From positions 95,687-159,686 of the forward strand of contig JAVGVS010000656.1 of assembly GCA_032718565.1 (NCBI GenBank): a stretch of 64,000 nucleotides of DNA, read 5' to 3'. A model generated the notes under the pieces. It saw nothing but the letters and a program-made list of their open reading frames with translations, made no database searches and was not told where the DNA came from. Made by a program: the position numbers and the translations under genes. Numbering within the stretch: position 1 is the stretch's first letter; each line of letters begins with the position of its first letter. The stretch is from Distichodus sexfasciatus (Eukaryota > Chordata > Actinopteri > Characiformes > Distichodontidae). Of the stretch, positions 24,720 through 37,800 are shown in pieces.

Positions 24720-25480
24720 TTGGGATAGCATTTATTCATTTTAATCTCCTTCAAGTCGTCCGATTTCCAAAAACGGGCCTTGCACATCCACTCAGAGCTA
24801 GCTGAGTGCCATCAGGGGGCCGTGTGGCGGGGGGAAGCGGTGAAAAAAGCCTTGCAACGATCTGCTTGATTGTTGGCTTTAATTAAATTTTCAGCTCTAA
24901 TTACAATTAAGCCACTTAGTACGTATAATAATGTTTGCATCACGGAGCAGCACAGATGCAGTCCATCAGTGCAATTAAATATTAAAGCGGCGGTGGCTGT
25001 ATTAATAGTGCCGCAGCGTTGCTCCCTGCTGTCTGAGCGCCAGCCAATGCAGCCGGGACTCCCCGTACGGGTGCTCCGAGACCCGGGGACAGCCAGCCGC
25101 CTCCATCCCCACCATGCACGCACCCCTTCATATGACCTATATTCATCCCGAATGGCGTTCCATGGGAGAAAAAAAAATCACTAAATGGAAAAAATTTACA
25201 CACGGCCAAACAGCCCAGGAGAGTTGGAAAGTATTCCTGAGCTGTGAATCGTTAGTCTAATGCAAAATTAGTGTTGTGTTGCTAAATTATTCATGACTCA
25301 AGAACGAGTGCATTTTGAGGGCCAGTGATAAATAGCTTGACTCACCATCTCTCCCTTTTTTTCCGCGTGTGCACCGAGGTTCTTTGCTCTCCTCTTTCGA
25401 CTCGCCGCTTATCAAGGTGCCTCTGCATTATTCAGGACTTCAGCACCTGGAAACATCAGTAAATAGGACTTGATTCGGTT
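24720..25480. promoter_or_regulatory. strong candidate conserved non-coding element
   Basis: The clearest enhancer-like block in the flank. It has ctttaattaaattt (24877-24890), ctaattacaattaagcc (24897-24913) and gtgcaattaaatattaaagc, then a GC-rich CpG-containing part (25010-25110) and ttattcatgactcaag further on. No microsatellite in 750 bases. Confidence 0.38.
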
Positions 25481-26398
25481 AGGTTAAATCGGGCCGGTTG
25501 GCTAAGTTTGAAGCTTCTTTTTGTAGACAAGCCAGTTTTTTAAAGTGTGAAATGCATATGAGAGCTGTAATGTTTGTCATTCAACTTTTGTCTCAAATGG
25601 TTCACTGTAAGCACATTTTTCTTCTGATTGAACTGTATTCGCACATAACACTTTAATTTAGATACTTTTATCCTGATCAGTTTTGTCATGCACTCGACAC
25701 TGTGCGATTGTGTCCCTGCCTTATTCTGTGTGTGTCTCTGTCTGATTTTGGGAGTCGGTGGATCCCTGGGCCAGGCCAAGTCCTCCATTATGGGCAGAGA
25801 GGAATGTGGAAGGGTGCAGGTTCTCTGAGCACTACAGTCGGGCCTTCAGTGCGGCCAGCATCAAGGCATGCCTGGGTAAATATAGCAGCCATAGAATAGG
25901 CCTAAATAGAAGGCTCCTCTTGGGGTAATAATTGGGTGTTGCTGCCCTACGTTACAATCACGCGCGATCAGCTAAATATTTCCGCACAGAGGCACACAAA
26001 CAAAGCATAAACCCAAAGTATAGTAAGGCAAAAAATCACTATGCGGACGACACGAGAAACCAATAGTGGTGGGGTGAACGTGTATGTGTGTGTGTGTGTG
26101 GGAGGAGGTGCACAATAGTGCACATAGTTTCGTACCAAAATCCTATTGCAGATGTTACACCCTAATTACTAACTTTATGATTCACAGCTTTTCTAGACAA
26201 TCAGTCGAGCTCATTGTGAAATCCACTGTATGGGTAATTTGGATTTTTGTTGAAATTCTTATAGAAGAGCTGAGAGAGAAAACACACATGACTGTATTTA
26301 ATAACACAAGACTACACAAGTTATGGTTATCATCATTCAAATGAAACTTTTGTGCATGATTCATAAGCAAAATGTAGGGCTATATAGAAAGTCTGAAG

Positions 26399-26760
26399 AT
26401 GTATACAGTACTATGAAAAGGTATTTGCAGCCTTGCTGATTTCCGCAAAGTTTTTGAAATAATCATACTCATTTTAATATTGGCAAAAGGCAGTTTTCAG
26501 ACGAAGATTTCATTTATTGGTTCATCCAACCCTAACTGGTTGTTTGTGACAAAGTAATTGCCCCCTTCTTACTAAGTAATTAACCTAATTTAACTGAGAA
26601 TTTGGGGGTTACACTAGACACACCCAAACATGATTACTGCCAGCTCTAATGAATCAAGACATCACTTAAATGAAACCTATAAAGCTAGTCTAAAAGATCT
26701 CAAAACATGTAATGCCAAAAAAAAGAGAGGAAATTCTAGAGTAGGTTGTCATTGCCATTT
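26399..26760 (+). mobile_element. Tc1/mariner-like transposon remnant, internally deleted
   Basis: Begins tatacagtactatgaaaagg, tatttgcagcc, close to the frequent fish terminus tacagtgctgtgaaaaagtatttgcccc. Further on come caaagtaattgcccccttc, acacccaaacatgattactg and aatcaagacatcacttaaat, in the order found near the other end of this family. The transposase frame is missing. Confidence 0.6.
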
Positions 26761-27690
26761 TTCAGTCCCAAAATGTTTCTGTCTGTATTTTTACTAGTTA
26801 CTAATTATATTAAGACTTGAGATATCTAACTGAGATTGTCTGATATGACTATTATTATGATATACTGGTGGATAATGAAAGGTCATTTTAAGCTGATTTA
26901 TATACAGGTTAGTGATTCATTCTTTCATGCCCAAATCACATACACACCCACGTTTAGTGGCAACACTTAATCAAAGCAATAGCTTTCACATCTCAGATGT
27001 CCTAATGTTTAAGAAAACTGGGTTTAAATGCATGCGTTTGTGTTGCTGACCATGTTTAAAAGAGTGTTTATTCGTGTGTACTTTCATATGTGCTTTAATG
27101 CCTTTGTATAAGGGTGTAGCTAAAACACAGTGTAGGCATCAAAAACTGGCCTTCTGTGACCCATCTGATTATAGAGCAATGTGATTCCAGTGGTAAGTAT
27201 CACACACACATACACACACACAGATTGCACAAGAGCCTAATGACATGTGGTACCTTTGGAAAAAACACAGAGCCCGGCTTATACAAACAAATGTGGCGAG
27301 TCGTGGTATCCCATGAAACACTAAACCAGCCTGTCAGTCGTCCTGTTCTCTGCTCCCACACTCTTATTACTACAGAGGCATGCTCGCAAAAAACTATGCG
27401 ATCAAAACGCTTTGGTCTGCTCCGGTGCATGTGTCTTTTCTCTGCACTCATCGAAAGATTTCCCCCTCCTGAAATGTCCCCAGAGAGATATTTTGATTGA
27501 ATTTACCAGAGATTTCCAAGATTGATTAAGGGTTAGATTATCCAATGAGATGCCGTTTCCCTAAACCTTTGTAAACATTTGTATACTGACTGTATACTCT
27601 GTTTGCACGCGCAAGTGTGTCTACATATGTGTGTGTGTGTGTGAGACAGAGAGACAGAGCAAAAGAGAGAGAGAGAATTTGTGTGTGTAC
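26760..27690. other. gene-free segment
   Basis: Unique sequence with short CA (27200-27220) and TG/AG (27629-27675) runs. No gene. Confidence 0.5.
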
Positions 27691-27694
27691 CATG

Positions 27695-27980
27695 TTTTTA
27701 TGCACTGTGGGGCCTTTTTGTCCCCTAAAAATCACTTTTATGCATTTGTTATGGCCTTGTGGGGACATTTGAGAGGTCCCCATGATGAAAAATGACTTGG
27801 AAAATGTGCATGTTTTATTTGAGAAACTAAAAGAGGTAAAAGATGTGCATTTGGTTACTGAGGTTAAGGTTAAGTTTAGGGTTAGCTGTAGAATTGTATA
27901 CATCTAGTTATTACGGGAGGCTATAGAATGTCCCCACAAAGATAGTTGTACAAGTTTATGTGTGTGTGTGTGTGTGTGTC
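27695..27980 (-). mobile_element. teleost repeat of the tggggac/ggttagggtt type with TG tail
   Basis: Contains ttgtggggacatttgagag, ggttaaggttaagtttaggg and atgtccccacaaagatagt, followed by (TG)n. This order is characteristic of a very common fish repeat that ends in tccccacaaagatag(TG)n. Orientation is uncertain. Confidence 0.6.
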
Positions 27981-27999
27981 TTTCTGTGGGTGTGGATGA

Positions 28000-29555
28000 G
28001 ATGAGTATGTTTATGACAAGGGATTATCCATAAGTCCAAAGGGCACATTCATCGTTGCCTTTGTCTTTCTGTCACCGACCTCATCAAAACACAAGACAAA
28101 TTCTAAATATTTTAGCCCAAATTTGACATTTAAAAACACTACACTAGTAGCGTATGGAGGAACAGCTCCTATTATTATTGGCTTCTTTATTTAAAAAGAT
28201 ATTTGCTATTTATTTGTCTCTTTGGTGACATCACTTACATCATAGGGGGCAGTGTGAGCACAGATGAGCAGCCCTTTGTTTTATGGCAACACATTACCTG
28301 AACTTACCTCACAAGCTCTACTGGCTTTTGTTGCCCTTTTAATGCTGCCGCAATGTGGTACCATCATTGACAATGAACATAAACATCCATATATCTGAAT
28401 AACTTATTCTGTTTTTATTGTGTAATTTTTTTAAACTGCTAGTATAATGTGATAAAAGTGCAAAGTTGATCAGAACTGTAATGAGTGTTATAAAAATGTA
28501 CAATCTTTATGTAACTGTATCAAAAATTCAATGTCAATATTTTGTTAAAGTGTTAAAAGAACTTTGTATATGAGCAGTGTAATTTGTAATGTGTCCCGAT
28601 AGATTACTCAATGCTAGTAACATATTCGAAGTACTTTGGATTACTTCTACACTGTCTTGCTTTTAACATGAATGTGTCAATCCCACCCTTCATATTCCTC
28701 CCTCTTTCTTCTTTTAACCCTCACAGCCATAAAAGAATTTGTGGTGTTTTTCTACTGTTGTTTTAGGCTTATTCTAATGTGTGTGTAGAAGTGAGTTTAA
28801 TTATTCGCTAACATTATAAAATGCAAAAGAAATTATTATTTGATCAAGTGAAAATGAAAAATACTGAAATTTTGGGACATTTTGAGGCAATTTGGACCCT
28901 TGTTGGACTATAAAATAAGTTGCTTCTGGACTTTCTGGGACAGAACTACATTTCCCACAATCCAGCGTGTGCCACTCAGAGCCGAGTCACAATAATGCAC
29001 TGAATGCACATCCGGAATAACACTGAAATTATCAATGAGCGGCTGCATTGTAAGTAGAATGCTGGTTGTTTTTTAAAAATATTTGTCTGCAATAAAGAGG
29101 AAGATTTGACTGAACTGGAACGCTTTACTGAATGTATGAGTTCCCTGTGATAGTCGCGCGTGCCCATAAACACAGCGCGTTTTCACACATTTACTTCAGT
29201 TTTTGTGCACGAAATTACTTTCACATACAGAGGAATCAATCTAATTATGTTAAAAGTCTTGTGATTTTGACGGTGTGTGGTTTCTGTAAGTTAAAGGGAT
29301 TCTGAGTTATTAATGACTGTCGCAAATTGCATTCGTCGATGTGGAAAGGTTAATGTGAAGGGTTGTGAAATGCGTTTCTGCTCTGGCTCTATTGTGCTGG
29401 CTCCAGCTCTGACCTCTCCATTGTGTGACTGTGGCAACTTAAACGTTAATCGGATATTTACATTAGAATCTTTGGTTGCATGTTCTGAAGGGCTTCCGGT
29501 AATGAATGGAACTGATGAAATTTATTAGAAGGAGGATAAACATGTGCAACAGAAA
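28000..29555. other. gene-free segment
   Basis: AT-rich. A ZNF143/SBS-like site aactacatttcccacaatcc lies at 28944-28963. No gene recognised. Confidence 0.5.
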
Positions 29556-29650
29556 AATACTGTCATGTAATCAACAATGTAACTGTATTTCTAATACCAT
29601 TTAATTGGTAACTGTAATGGAATACAGTATGTATTCCGTTACTCCCCAAC
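29555..29650. mobile_element. hAT-like repeat terminus
   Basis: gtaatggaatacagtatgta and ccgttactccccaacactg match a very common fish repeat terminus. Confidence 0.5.
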
Positions 29651-29725
29651 ACTGTATATGAGTGAGTGAATGATTATTTGTCACTGTGAACACACCACAG
29701 CACAGCGCACAGTGCACCACAACGA
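29650..29725 (-). mobile_element. fish interspersed repeat, copy 2 of 2 (inverted)
   Basis: Reverse complement reads gttgtggtgcactgtgcgct, then gttcacagtgacaaa, paralleling 7655-7690. Confidence 0.5.
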
Positions 29726-29729
29726 TAAA

Positions 29730-32700
29730 ATAAGCGGCCAGCACTGTTCTACTTACCCAGATTGAAAGGCATTTAGGAGCTGGAAGACTTTCACAGATTG
29801 ACAGGTAGTGATGGCGTACTGCAGGATCCACGGACAGTCGTTCTGACGCTTGGAGTCTAACAGGGTGCTCGTTAGTGGCTTGGTGTGGCCGGCATCCTGT
29901 GTCATCATCTCTACCCTCCCTGTTACCACGTCTCTGCTCCTTCCATTACCGTCTGCGTTTCCCCGCATGCCGCATATCTTGCTTGGCTCTCTCTCACTCC
30001 TTTTCCCTGTCACTTGTTCGTTCAAGATTTTCACTTTCTGCAGAGTCCATTTTGCAGCGTTTTCTCTTTCTCACACACATACACGCTCTTTCCCATAGTG
30101 CTGTATCATAATTTGCCTAACTAAAAGCAGGTGGGAAAATCATTTAGCTGTAAGTGGGCCAGATGTGCTGCTCCCATGATGTTGTCAGATTTGGAATCAG
30201 TTTTCCAGCGTTATTTAACTTTCACTCATTCTCTCTCTCTCTCTCTCTCTCTCGCTCTCTCTCTCTCTCTTTCACACACACACACACACATCTCATCAGC
30301 TGCTTGGCTCACTAGTGATTATGGGGCAGCTGTGAGTGAGGTGGACGATGCGAAACAGTTTACACACACAATTACTATTAATGCCAGAGACACAGGGGCC
30401 TCCTTTATTTATTTATCTCCCACAATGCTGTTGTGTGGACGTGAAGCGCGACTGATTGGGTGCTGTTGTGTGCACCGGGAGGCAACGTACCGTGAGGGAC
30501 ACACCTGTTAGCCTAAACACCAAACCGCCATGGTTCATCCATGTCCTTTATATACCTCAGGAACAGTGAAGTGTGTTGTAGAACACATGTACTACTACAT
30601 CAAAACACTAATACTTAACATTAGTATTTATTACGCCAGTGCTTTAGGTAATAACCTAGGCAGTATTCATATTTGTAGCAAATCCAGCTGTGACATTTTG
30701 ATACTGATGTACAGTACAAAGAAAAATATTTATTTGTTTTGTTTCACAGTGTGGTTTGAAAATATGAATATGATTACAACAATAAAAAATATATCGGATG
30801 TTCTCAGCATCCTGGTTGGTTGTCACTTAGTCATGATTACTTAACCTTTTGAACTCAATGGACGTGTTTCGCGTTAATTTTTGTAACCTTAACTCGCGAC
30901 AGGAGTAACACACGTGCATGATATACATATCAATGAAATCAGTGGTGTTTGAATGCATTCTAGAGGTCATCTGATCAGGAGCATCTCTGGGGCAGACTGC
31001 TAACTTCTTCAGCAGTAATAATGATACCAAGGAAGGTCAAATTCAAATTCCATCTGGAAATAAGCACATATTTTCATATTGTAATAAGCCATAGAATGTC
31101 CCAGACTGAAAAAAAATATATATGTAACAATGGCTATGGACCTTTACCCCGCACATTTCTAAAGTTAAATTTCTACTGAAAAACATTGTCTTGTAGAAAT
31201 AAAAGAAAAAAGTAAAATTTCACTAGGCGAAAACTAGAATTTGCTTATAAAAATGATAATATCAAGATTTTACGTTTCACATCAAATAATTACATAAAAA
31301 AGTAGCCCTGGGTCTTCCGGAAAAAAAAAAAAAACTACATAAGGCATGAATGACTAGCTTATGGAATTAAAACGTTATAGCCCAATAAATAAAGGTATGC
31401 AAAAACACTCAAAACTGGCCCAGAGCTCAAGGGCTTAAGCCACCCTATGTAAATTTGTGGAAAGAGAACTGTCATAATTTTTTCCAAAGTGGATCCACAA
31501 TTTACCACATGCTAAATTGCTAAGGAACAAAGAATAAAAACTTTTATTAACTGTAAGCTATATTACTTTGCAGGCGTACCGTGTATCTTTAGCCAAAACG
31601 TAAGCTTAAAATTTCATTAAATCACACAGATATATACATGGTGATATATAGTCTTTTTTATGTACTAACACTTGATCAACACTTATGATATTTAGGTTCT
31701 AAACTAGAAGCTAAACTGGAAAAAACATTCAATAATCGTTCTACTCTAAGTCCTACTCTTGGTTCCCCAGCGTTTCAAAGTTTAGCCGGCTTCGGTGCAC
31801 TTTTCCCAGGTAACAGTTGATACTTTGTCTGGACAGTCCACCACAGCAGCAGGTTAAAGATTTTGAGGTTCAAATGTACATTAAAAGTAAGGGGTCCAAG
31901 CACTGCTGTGGATAACCCCTTGGGCCACACTGTTTATAGCCAGGCAGAGAGGCTGTAATGGCAGGTAGAGTAGTCTACTATGGCTCCCTGATAGGAAATG
32001 AGCTCTACAATTTTACCCTCTGGATTCATATCCGATCCCCATATACGCCTTGTTCGTGAGTTAAAAGTTTTATATAACCCCCTCCAAAGCAGTGCCTGTT
32101 TTATCTCCTACTGACAAGGATGATTTATACTCTCTTCTCTGTCTGAACTCTCTGTCTGAACACCTCCATTTCTCTGTCCCCTCCCCATAATGTGAGCACA
32201 GATGCCAGAGTTGAGCCCCATGTCCCTGGAGGCTTCCAGTAACATATTGGTTTATAATTAATGAAATTAGTGCTGTTATCTGTTGTGAAGATCCCAGCTC
32301 TGGAGATGAGAGGCAGGGGAGAAAAAGAAAGAGTGTTGGGGGTGGGGAGACTAAAACGCAGGATAGCAGAATGAACAGAATGAACAGAATGTTGCTAATG
32401 AGTGAAATGGTTAGAAAAAGGTAAAAAGATGATAGAGCGAAAGAGGGTTTACTGAGGTAGGAAGGACAAAAACAGAAGAATGAAGCTTCTAGGATTTATG
32501 GCTTTGTGAGGCAAGGATAAAACATAAAGGTCCGTAACTTTACAAGGAAACACGAAATTTATTCTGACACTGTTAATCTGATATTGATGACATGCCTCAG
32601 GTTCCTGTGTAAGGCTCAACTGTGCTGTTCTTTCTTAAATTTCCTTTTTTCTCTTTTAATTGTAACTGAAGTGTACAACAGACGGTTAGTCAAGTAATGG

Positions 32701-33165
32701 CACAGCTCAGACTGAACGGTTGGAATTGAACGTGTGCCTGGTCCGAGACCGATTACATCCAGATAATTGATTAGTCTGTTCGAGGGTGGATAGTGTTTGG
32801 TCCTTGAGGAGCTGTAGTGCTGACAAGGAAAAAGCACACTCCCCTCACTGAGTGGGACACGGCTGCGTTTGCAGACACGTCGGCCCATAGACGCAACTCC
32901 AGGACTCAACCTCAAGTGCTCCTCAGGGTCACTTTAGCCAGAGAGCATGGTTCCTGTTCTGCCCTGACCACTGAACACACACACGCACACAAATACACTC
33001 ACACACAGACACACACATACACCCAAACATTCTCTGTGAAGCAGACCAAGCACTACAAAGGTCGGCAGACAAAAATTATAAGGTTATTGCAGATATCCAG
33101 AGATATCGTAACAAATACATAAAATACACAAATACACACATCCAAACACAAGGGGGAGGTTGGTT
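29730..33165. other. gene-free segment with microsatellite
   Basis: Compound CT/CA run at 30230-30290. The rest is AT-rich unique sequence; a nine-base tandem (agaatgaac) is near 32378-32396. No gene recognised. Confidence 0.5.
30230..30290. repeat. compound (CT)n(CA)n microsatellite
   Basis: CT run 30230-30271 joined to a CA run. Confidence 0.93.
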
Positions 33166-33169
33166 TAGA

Positions 33170-33380
33170 CTGGGTGAGTAAATTGTTTTTGTTTGGAGGG
33201 TATTTATCAAGCGTGCCATGGCCCTCTGGTCTTGGGGCTTCCGTAATGGGACTGATTAATGGAGGCTTATTAACAAAAGGTGGTTTGTTCTGGCCCTGCA
33301 GGCACCATGTAATGCCAGAGCTCAGTGCTCTCGTAATAGCCTGGTTTGTCCATGCAGTGATTAAGCACCATTAAGCTGCA
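33170..33380. promoter_or_regulatory. strong candidate conserved non-coding element
   Basis: Dense TAAT-type cores in 210 bases (gactgattaatggagg, gcttattaacaaaagg, gtgattaagcaccattaagc) without low complexity. Confidence 0.35.
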
Positions 33381-33699
33381 ACCAAACTCTAGTTTTGAAA
33401 AGCATCACTCAATGCGAGTGTGAGAGAAAGAAGACAGACTGGCATCTAATGAGACATATCAGGTATTTAGCGATATATAGTATGATAAACCAAACTGGAG
33501 ACAGTAAGATGATACAGAAGTAACAGAAGGGTTATGATGAAGAGATACAACCAAGACACAGATGTATGTCAAAGTCAAAAAGAATCAAGACAAAATGATT
33601 GCAAGAAAGGAATTGTAGCATGAGCCATCCCAGCTTCACAGTGCCACAGACTCATTCACAGATTCACCGGAACCACCTTATCCGTTTAGGTATAAATGA

Positions 33700-34390
33700 T
33701 GATAAAATAAAATGCCGAATGCAGTTATGTGTATGAGTGCCTATATGAGTGGTAGGAGGAGTTATTATTGGTGCGCGCTGGCACCCGTCCAGCCTGCGTT
33801 CCCTGGACAGATGCCTAATTACGGCTGCCCGAGCTCAGGCCGCCTGCCTGCACGCGCGAGCGCTAACCTCATTCCGCACTATCTAGTCCTCGCCGTTAAC
33901 TAATCCAATCAGAGCTCATTTCAAACTTCACACTGCAGCACTAATAGAATAATACCATCAGATCGGCTCGGCATGGAGGGGGGAGGCACGTCCCACAACT
34001 CCTCACGCCCATGCACACACAGACACAGACACACACACGTTTGGACCGTCTCTACAGGCCCCCCTTTCTCCTCTCTGGCACCACGAGACTGGCAGTAATA
34101 ATTATTATGTAAATAAATACGGTATGTATATATATGGCGGTAATCACATTCGTGCCACTGATCCAATTAGAGGGCTGATAGTGGCGGGCTGTGTGCAGAC
34201 TGGCGGCTGATAGGTAGAGCCTGTGTGTCTGTCTGGGCCGTTAGTGCTGGAGCCGACCTCTCCGCTCACCTGCCCTGTGCCCATCTATCTACCCATTAAA
34301 CCCAGCTCTCCACGGCTGGGTCATTTCCTCCTGCGTCAGGCCCGTGTTCATGAGGAACTGATCTTTTAGCTAATCGATTCTTTGTCTTTA
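33700..34390. promoter_or_regulatory. candidate conserved non-coding cluster
   Basis: Unique sequence with gcctaattacggctgcccg, cagtaataattattatgt and gatccaattagagggctg, interrupted by a CA-rich piece near 34012-34040. Confidence 0.32.
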
Positions 34391-34464
34391 TGGGATCTTT
34401 TTTTTTTTTTGCTTATGTTTTAATTTTCTTTCAAAAAAGATGTGAATAACATAAAATGACTGAT

Positions 34465-35108
34465 ACATGGGGAACATGGGGAGAGCATGCAAACTCCACA
34501 AACTCCACACAGAAAGACCTTCTCGCTTCTCGCTCTAACTACTGCACCAACGTGCCGCCCGTGTGTGTAAATATATGTGTGTAAGTATTTGGGCATGTGT
34601 ACACTGTAAATTTAGCAGACACTCTTATCCAGGGCAATATACATCAGTCCACTTCTTGGACTTGGACTGGTGACTGGGCCTTCCTCATGAGTTCCTCAGT
34701 GGTAGCTTTACCGGTCTGGTAGTTGAACCAGCCACCCTATGATCAGAAGGCCAACTCCCCAACCATTATGCTACCAACTGCCCCAATGCCCACACACTTG
34801 TGTGTATTTACATTTTTGAATACGTGTGTGAGTATATACTGTATGTGTCTTAGAAAGGTTTGAGGATTAGGCTTAGGTGGTTCTGATGTCAGATTATTGT
34901 GACTTTGTGAGAATATGTTTGTATGTTGGTGACTCTAAATTGGCCCTGTACGGTGTGAATGAGAGTGTGATTATGTGGAATGTCTGTGTCCTGCGGTGTG
35001 TTGGCGCCTGCCCAGGGTTGGTCCCCACCTTGCACCTGTAGTATAGGCTCCGGACCCCGCGACCCCAATAGGGATTAAGCGGTTCGGATAATGAATGAAT
35101 GAATGAAT
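34465..35108. mobile_element. cluster of L2-like and SINE-like fish repeats
   Basis: Three adjacent pieces. At 34465-34560, minus strand, ctgtgtggagtttgtggag and gcatgctctccccatg. At 34602-34790, plus, tttagcagacactcttatcc and a tail shared with 7700-7785. At 34919-35108, plus, gactctaaattggccctg, ggctccggaccccgcgaccc, aagcggttcggataatgaat with a (GAAT)n tail. All are classic fish L2/SINE tails. Confidence 0.65.
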
Positions 35109-35599
35109 GTTTGTATGTGTGGATCAGTCCTCATAAAGAAGCATGTTTTGTAGAAAAGATAAGGTTATGATTTGGTTAGGTGTGTTGTTATGTAGATCTA
35201 GAAAATGCTTGTCAGTGGAAATGTGGAAGTGGAACTGTGTGTGTGTGTGAGGAAGAAATGGAGAGAGTATATACTGTATGTGATGACAGGTCAATAGCAC
35301 TACCTGTTGTCGCTGTGTCTTGTAATGTCTCATTCTTTTGGTCAGCTGTGGTAGGAACAGAGGAAAAACATAGAGATGTGAGTTTGTGTTACTGTGTCCA
35401 CATGCTTGTGTTCGACTATATACAACAAAAGGGAAGGGACCGAGAACAGAGGGACTTAGTGAATAAACTTCATTTATTCACCAGCGTGGAAAATGCTGAG
35501 TGTTTTTTTTCCCCCTCCTCTCCTCTTCCTTGCCCTCCACTTCTCCCCCATGATTTTCCCTTTCCTTATTTTTCCTCTCTCCCTGCCCAGTTGGTTGCA

Positions 35600-36020
35600 T
35601 GCTATTAAACAAACACTCTTAATATTTTGGACCGGCTGGCAGTTTAAATTTCATCTCACGGACGCATCTTGTTTCTCTCAAGCCTTGACTGTTTTGACAT
35701 TCGCTTCGATTAAATTATAAACAAGCAGGCCTCTTGATGGTGATGGTGGAGCCACTAATTTGCCTAATTGTTTGCAGTTGTCTGGGAGGCAGGGGCCTGA
35801 TCGGGCTGCAGAAGGGGAGGAGGGAGAGAGCGAGAGCGAGGGAGAGAGAGAGAAGGAGAGAGGGAGGGATCGAGTGATTATGGCTCTAAAGACTTCCTCC
35901 GCCTGTTTATGCACCAGATCAGCTTCAAACACAGCCATTAGACCACAATTACAGATTTGGACAGGGAAAGGGGGGCTCTGGGGAAGGAGAGGACAGGGGA
36001 ATCAGCCCTAGAGGGTGGGC
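35600..36020. promoter_or_regulatory. candidate conserved non-coding element
   Basis: Unique stretch including gccactaatttgcctaattg and flanking an AG-rich piece (35815-35870). Confidence 0.28.
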
Positions 36021-36029
36021 ATCCTGGCC

Positions 36030-36940
36030 CCACGGGGCTTAAAGAACCGTCCGCTGTCCGATAAGAAGTTATCAGCTGTAAGAAGAAGGCGAGGGGGGAA
36101 GGTCTGGGGCAAAGAGGACGAGAAGCTACTGACCCACATGAAAGAGTCTCCAAATCGCTCTTCAGATTTTCATTGCGAGAGAAGGTGTAAAACATGGATA
36201 AACACTTTGGGTTTTAATCAAGGTAGTTGAATGAAAAAAAGTTATCTTTTACCTCTTCCTTAGGTGTTACATGACTGAATGAGTGAACGAATGATTCATT
36301 CACAGATAATAATGTGCGCTTGGTGAACAGTCACCATTTCAGTGGTCATCTATTAGGGAGAAGGTCAGTTTTCCTAAGCCTTTTCTGGGCCAATGCTTCT
36401 GAAGTGTGGAAACGGCTTCATCATTAACACACACACACACCAGCAGAATTTCTGTTAAGGCCAAATGAACGTGTGGAGTCAATTTCAGAATCAAATTTTC
36501 AGTTAAAATTAGAACTGGCTTTGATTTTAAGTGAGGTTAGCGGGACTTTTAATACAAACAGCAATGAGTAAGAAGGCCACAGCACCAAACCCAAATTGCA
36601 ATCTTGCAAAATGGGAATGTCTAAGGGAGACAACACAAACAAGTACAGGCAAAACAGCCACAGCTTCGTGGCAGATAAATGATAGCCTTTAAATGCAACT
36701 GGACAAGGTCTGGGCCATAAGCTCTGGAAACAACTCTAGAGGCAGGGACAGATTTGAAACAAGACTTTTGCTTAGACTTGTATCTTGTATTGTTATGAAT
36801 GTGTTACAATTATGTTATTAGAAATCTATGTAAACCAGGTTAGTGTGCATTGTGTAGTATTTTTGTGGTAAATCCAAAGTGAGTCTAGATATGATGAAGT
36901 ATATTTGACACTTTTCGTTACATTAACTATTTATCACTTT
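36030..36940. other. gene-free segment
   Basis: Short CA run near 36428-36441; nothing else recognised. Confidence 0.5.
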
Positions 36941-36949
36941 GGGACTGCA

Positions 36950-37310
36950 GTGCTCCTTCACAGCCTCATGTGGACCCTTCATCTGTGCGTTAATGCCATG
37001 CCGGTGGGTGACAGGGTCCAGTACGTGCCCCCTCATGCCCGTGCCTGACATGGGCCTGGGAGATGTACGGCAGATGAAAGAGACCTGGTGTGGCTGTGAA
37101 TACTATCAGTAGCCATCTGCAGACAGCGTGCTGCATGCTGGGACCGCAGAGGAGACAGCGGCTCAATGCTATCGCCAGGGCCATCAGCCAATCACAGGGT
37201 GCGGAGGAGGCAGCTTATGCACGCGCTCACTGGAGACTAATTGAGCATGACGGACGGGACAGGAGGCATCGAGCCACACAGGTGAGCTAATACAGGCTGC
37301 CCGCCCACGA
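36950..37310. promoter_or_regulatory. candidate conserved non-coding element
   Basis: GC-balanced unique block with gctgcatgctgggacc (ZNF143-like) at 37130-37145 and gagactaattgagcatgac. Confidence 0.27.
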
Positions 37311-37599
37311 GAGGTTACAGTACATAAAGACAGCAGACACAACAGGCATGCACATGAATTATTGCTTGAATATTTGGAACAAACAAAAATACAGGTGAGC
37401 TAAAATACACAATACAGTACAAATAATTAATGTGATTTGAAGAAAATCAAGGAAAAGATTCCAAACCCCTAGTAAGTTTTCATCGAACAGAAAAAGGCTT
37501 TTTCAGACGGGGCAATCAAATGGAAAGATCTGGAACATACCTGAAATAATAACTTTGTTTCACACACTGTTAGTGATTGACATTCTATCTTTTTCCTTG

Positions 37600-37800
37600 T
37601 CCCTGACCTGACTCACTCTTGCCCTCCTCGCCTCAGTGGCGAAAGTTAATATTGATGGCACAGGTTGTCCTAATGAATGACTGACACCATTAAAGACTGC
37701 GAGGTGAGAGATTTAACTAACACACAGCCATGGGAGCTGACCACTGTCCATCACACATTAATCTCTGCTAGAAAACGGGAGAGAGAGGGCTAATTTGTAC
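37600..37800. promoter_or_regulatory. candidate conserved non-coding element
   Basis: Unique block with gccctcctcgcctcagtgg, gtcctaatgaatgactgac and acattaatctctgc. Low certainty. Confidence 0.25.
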
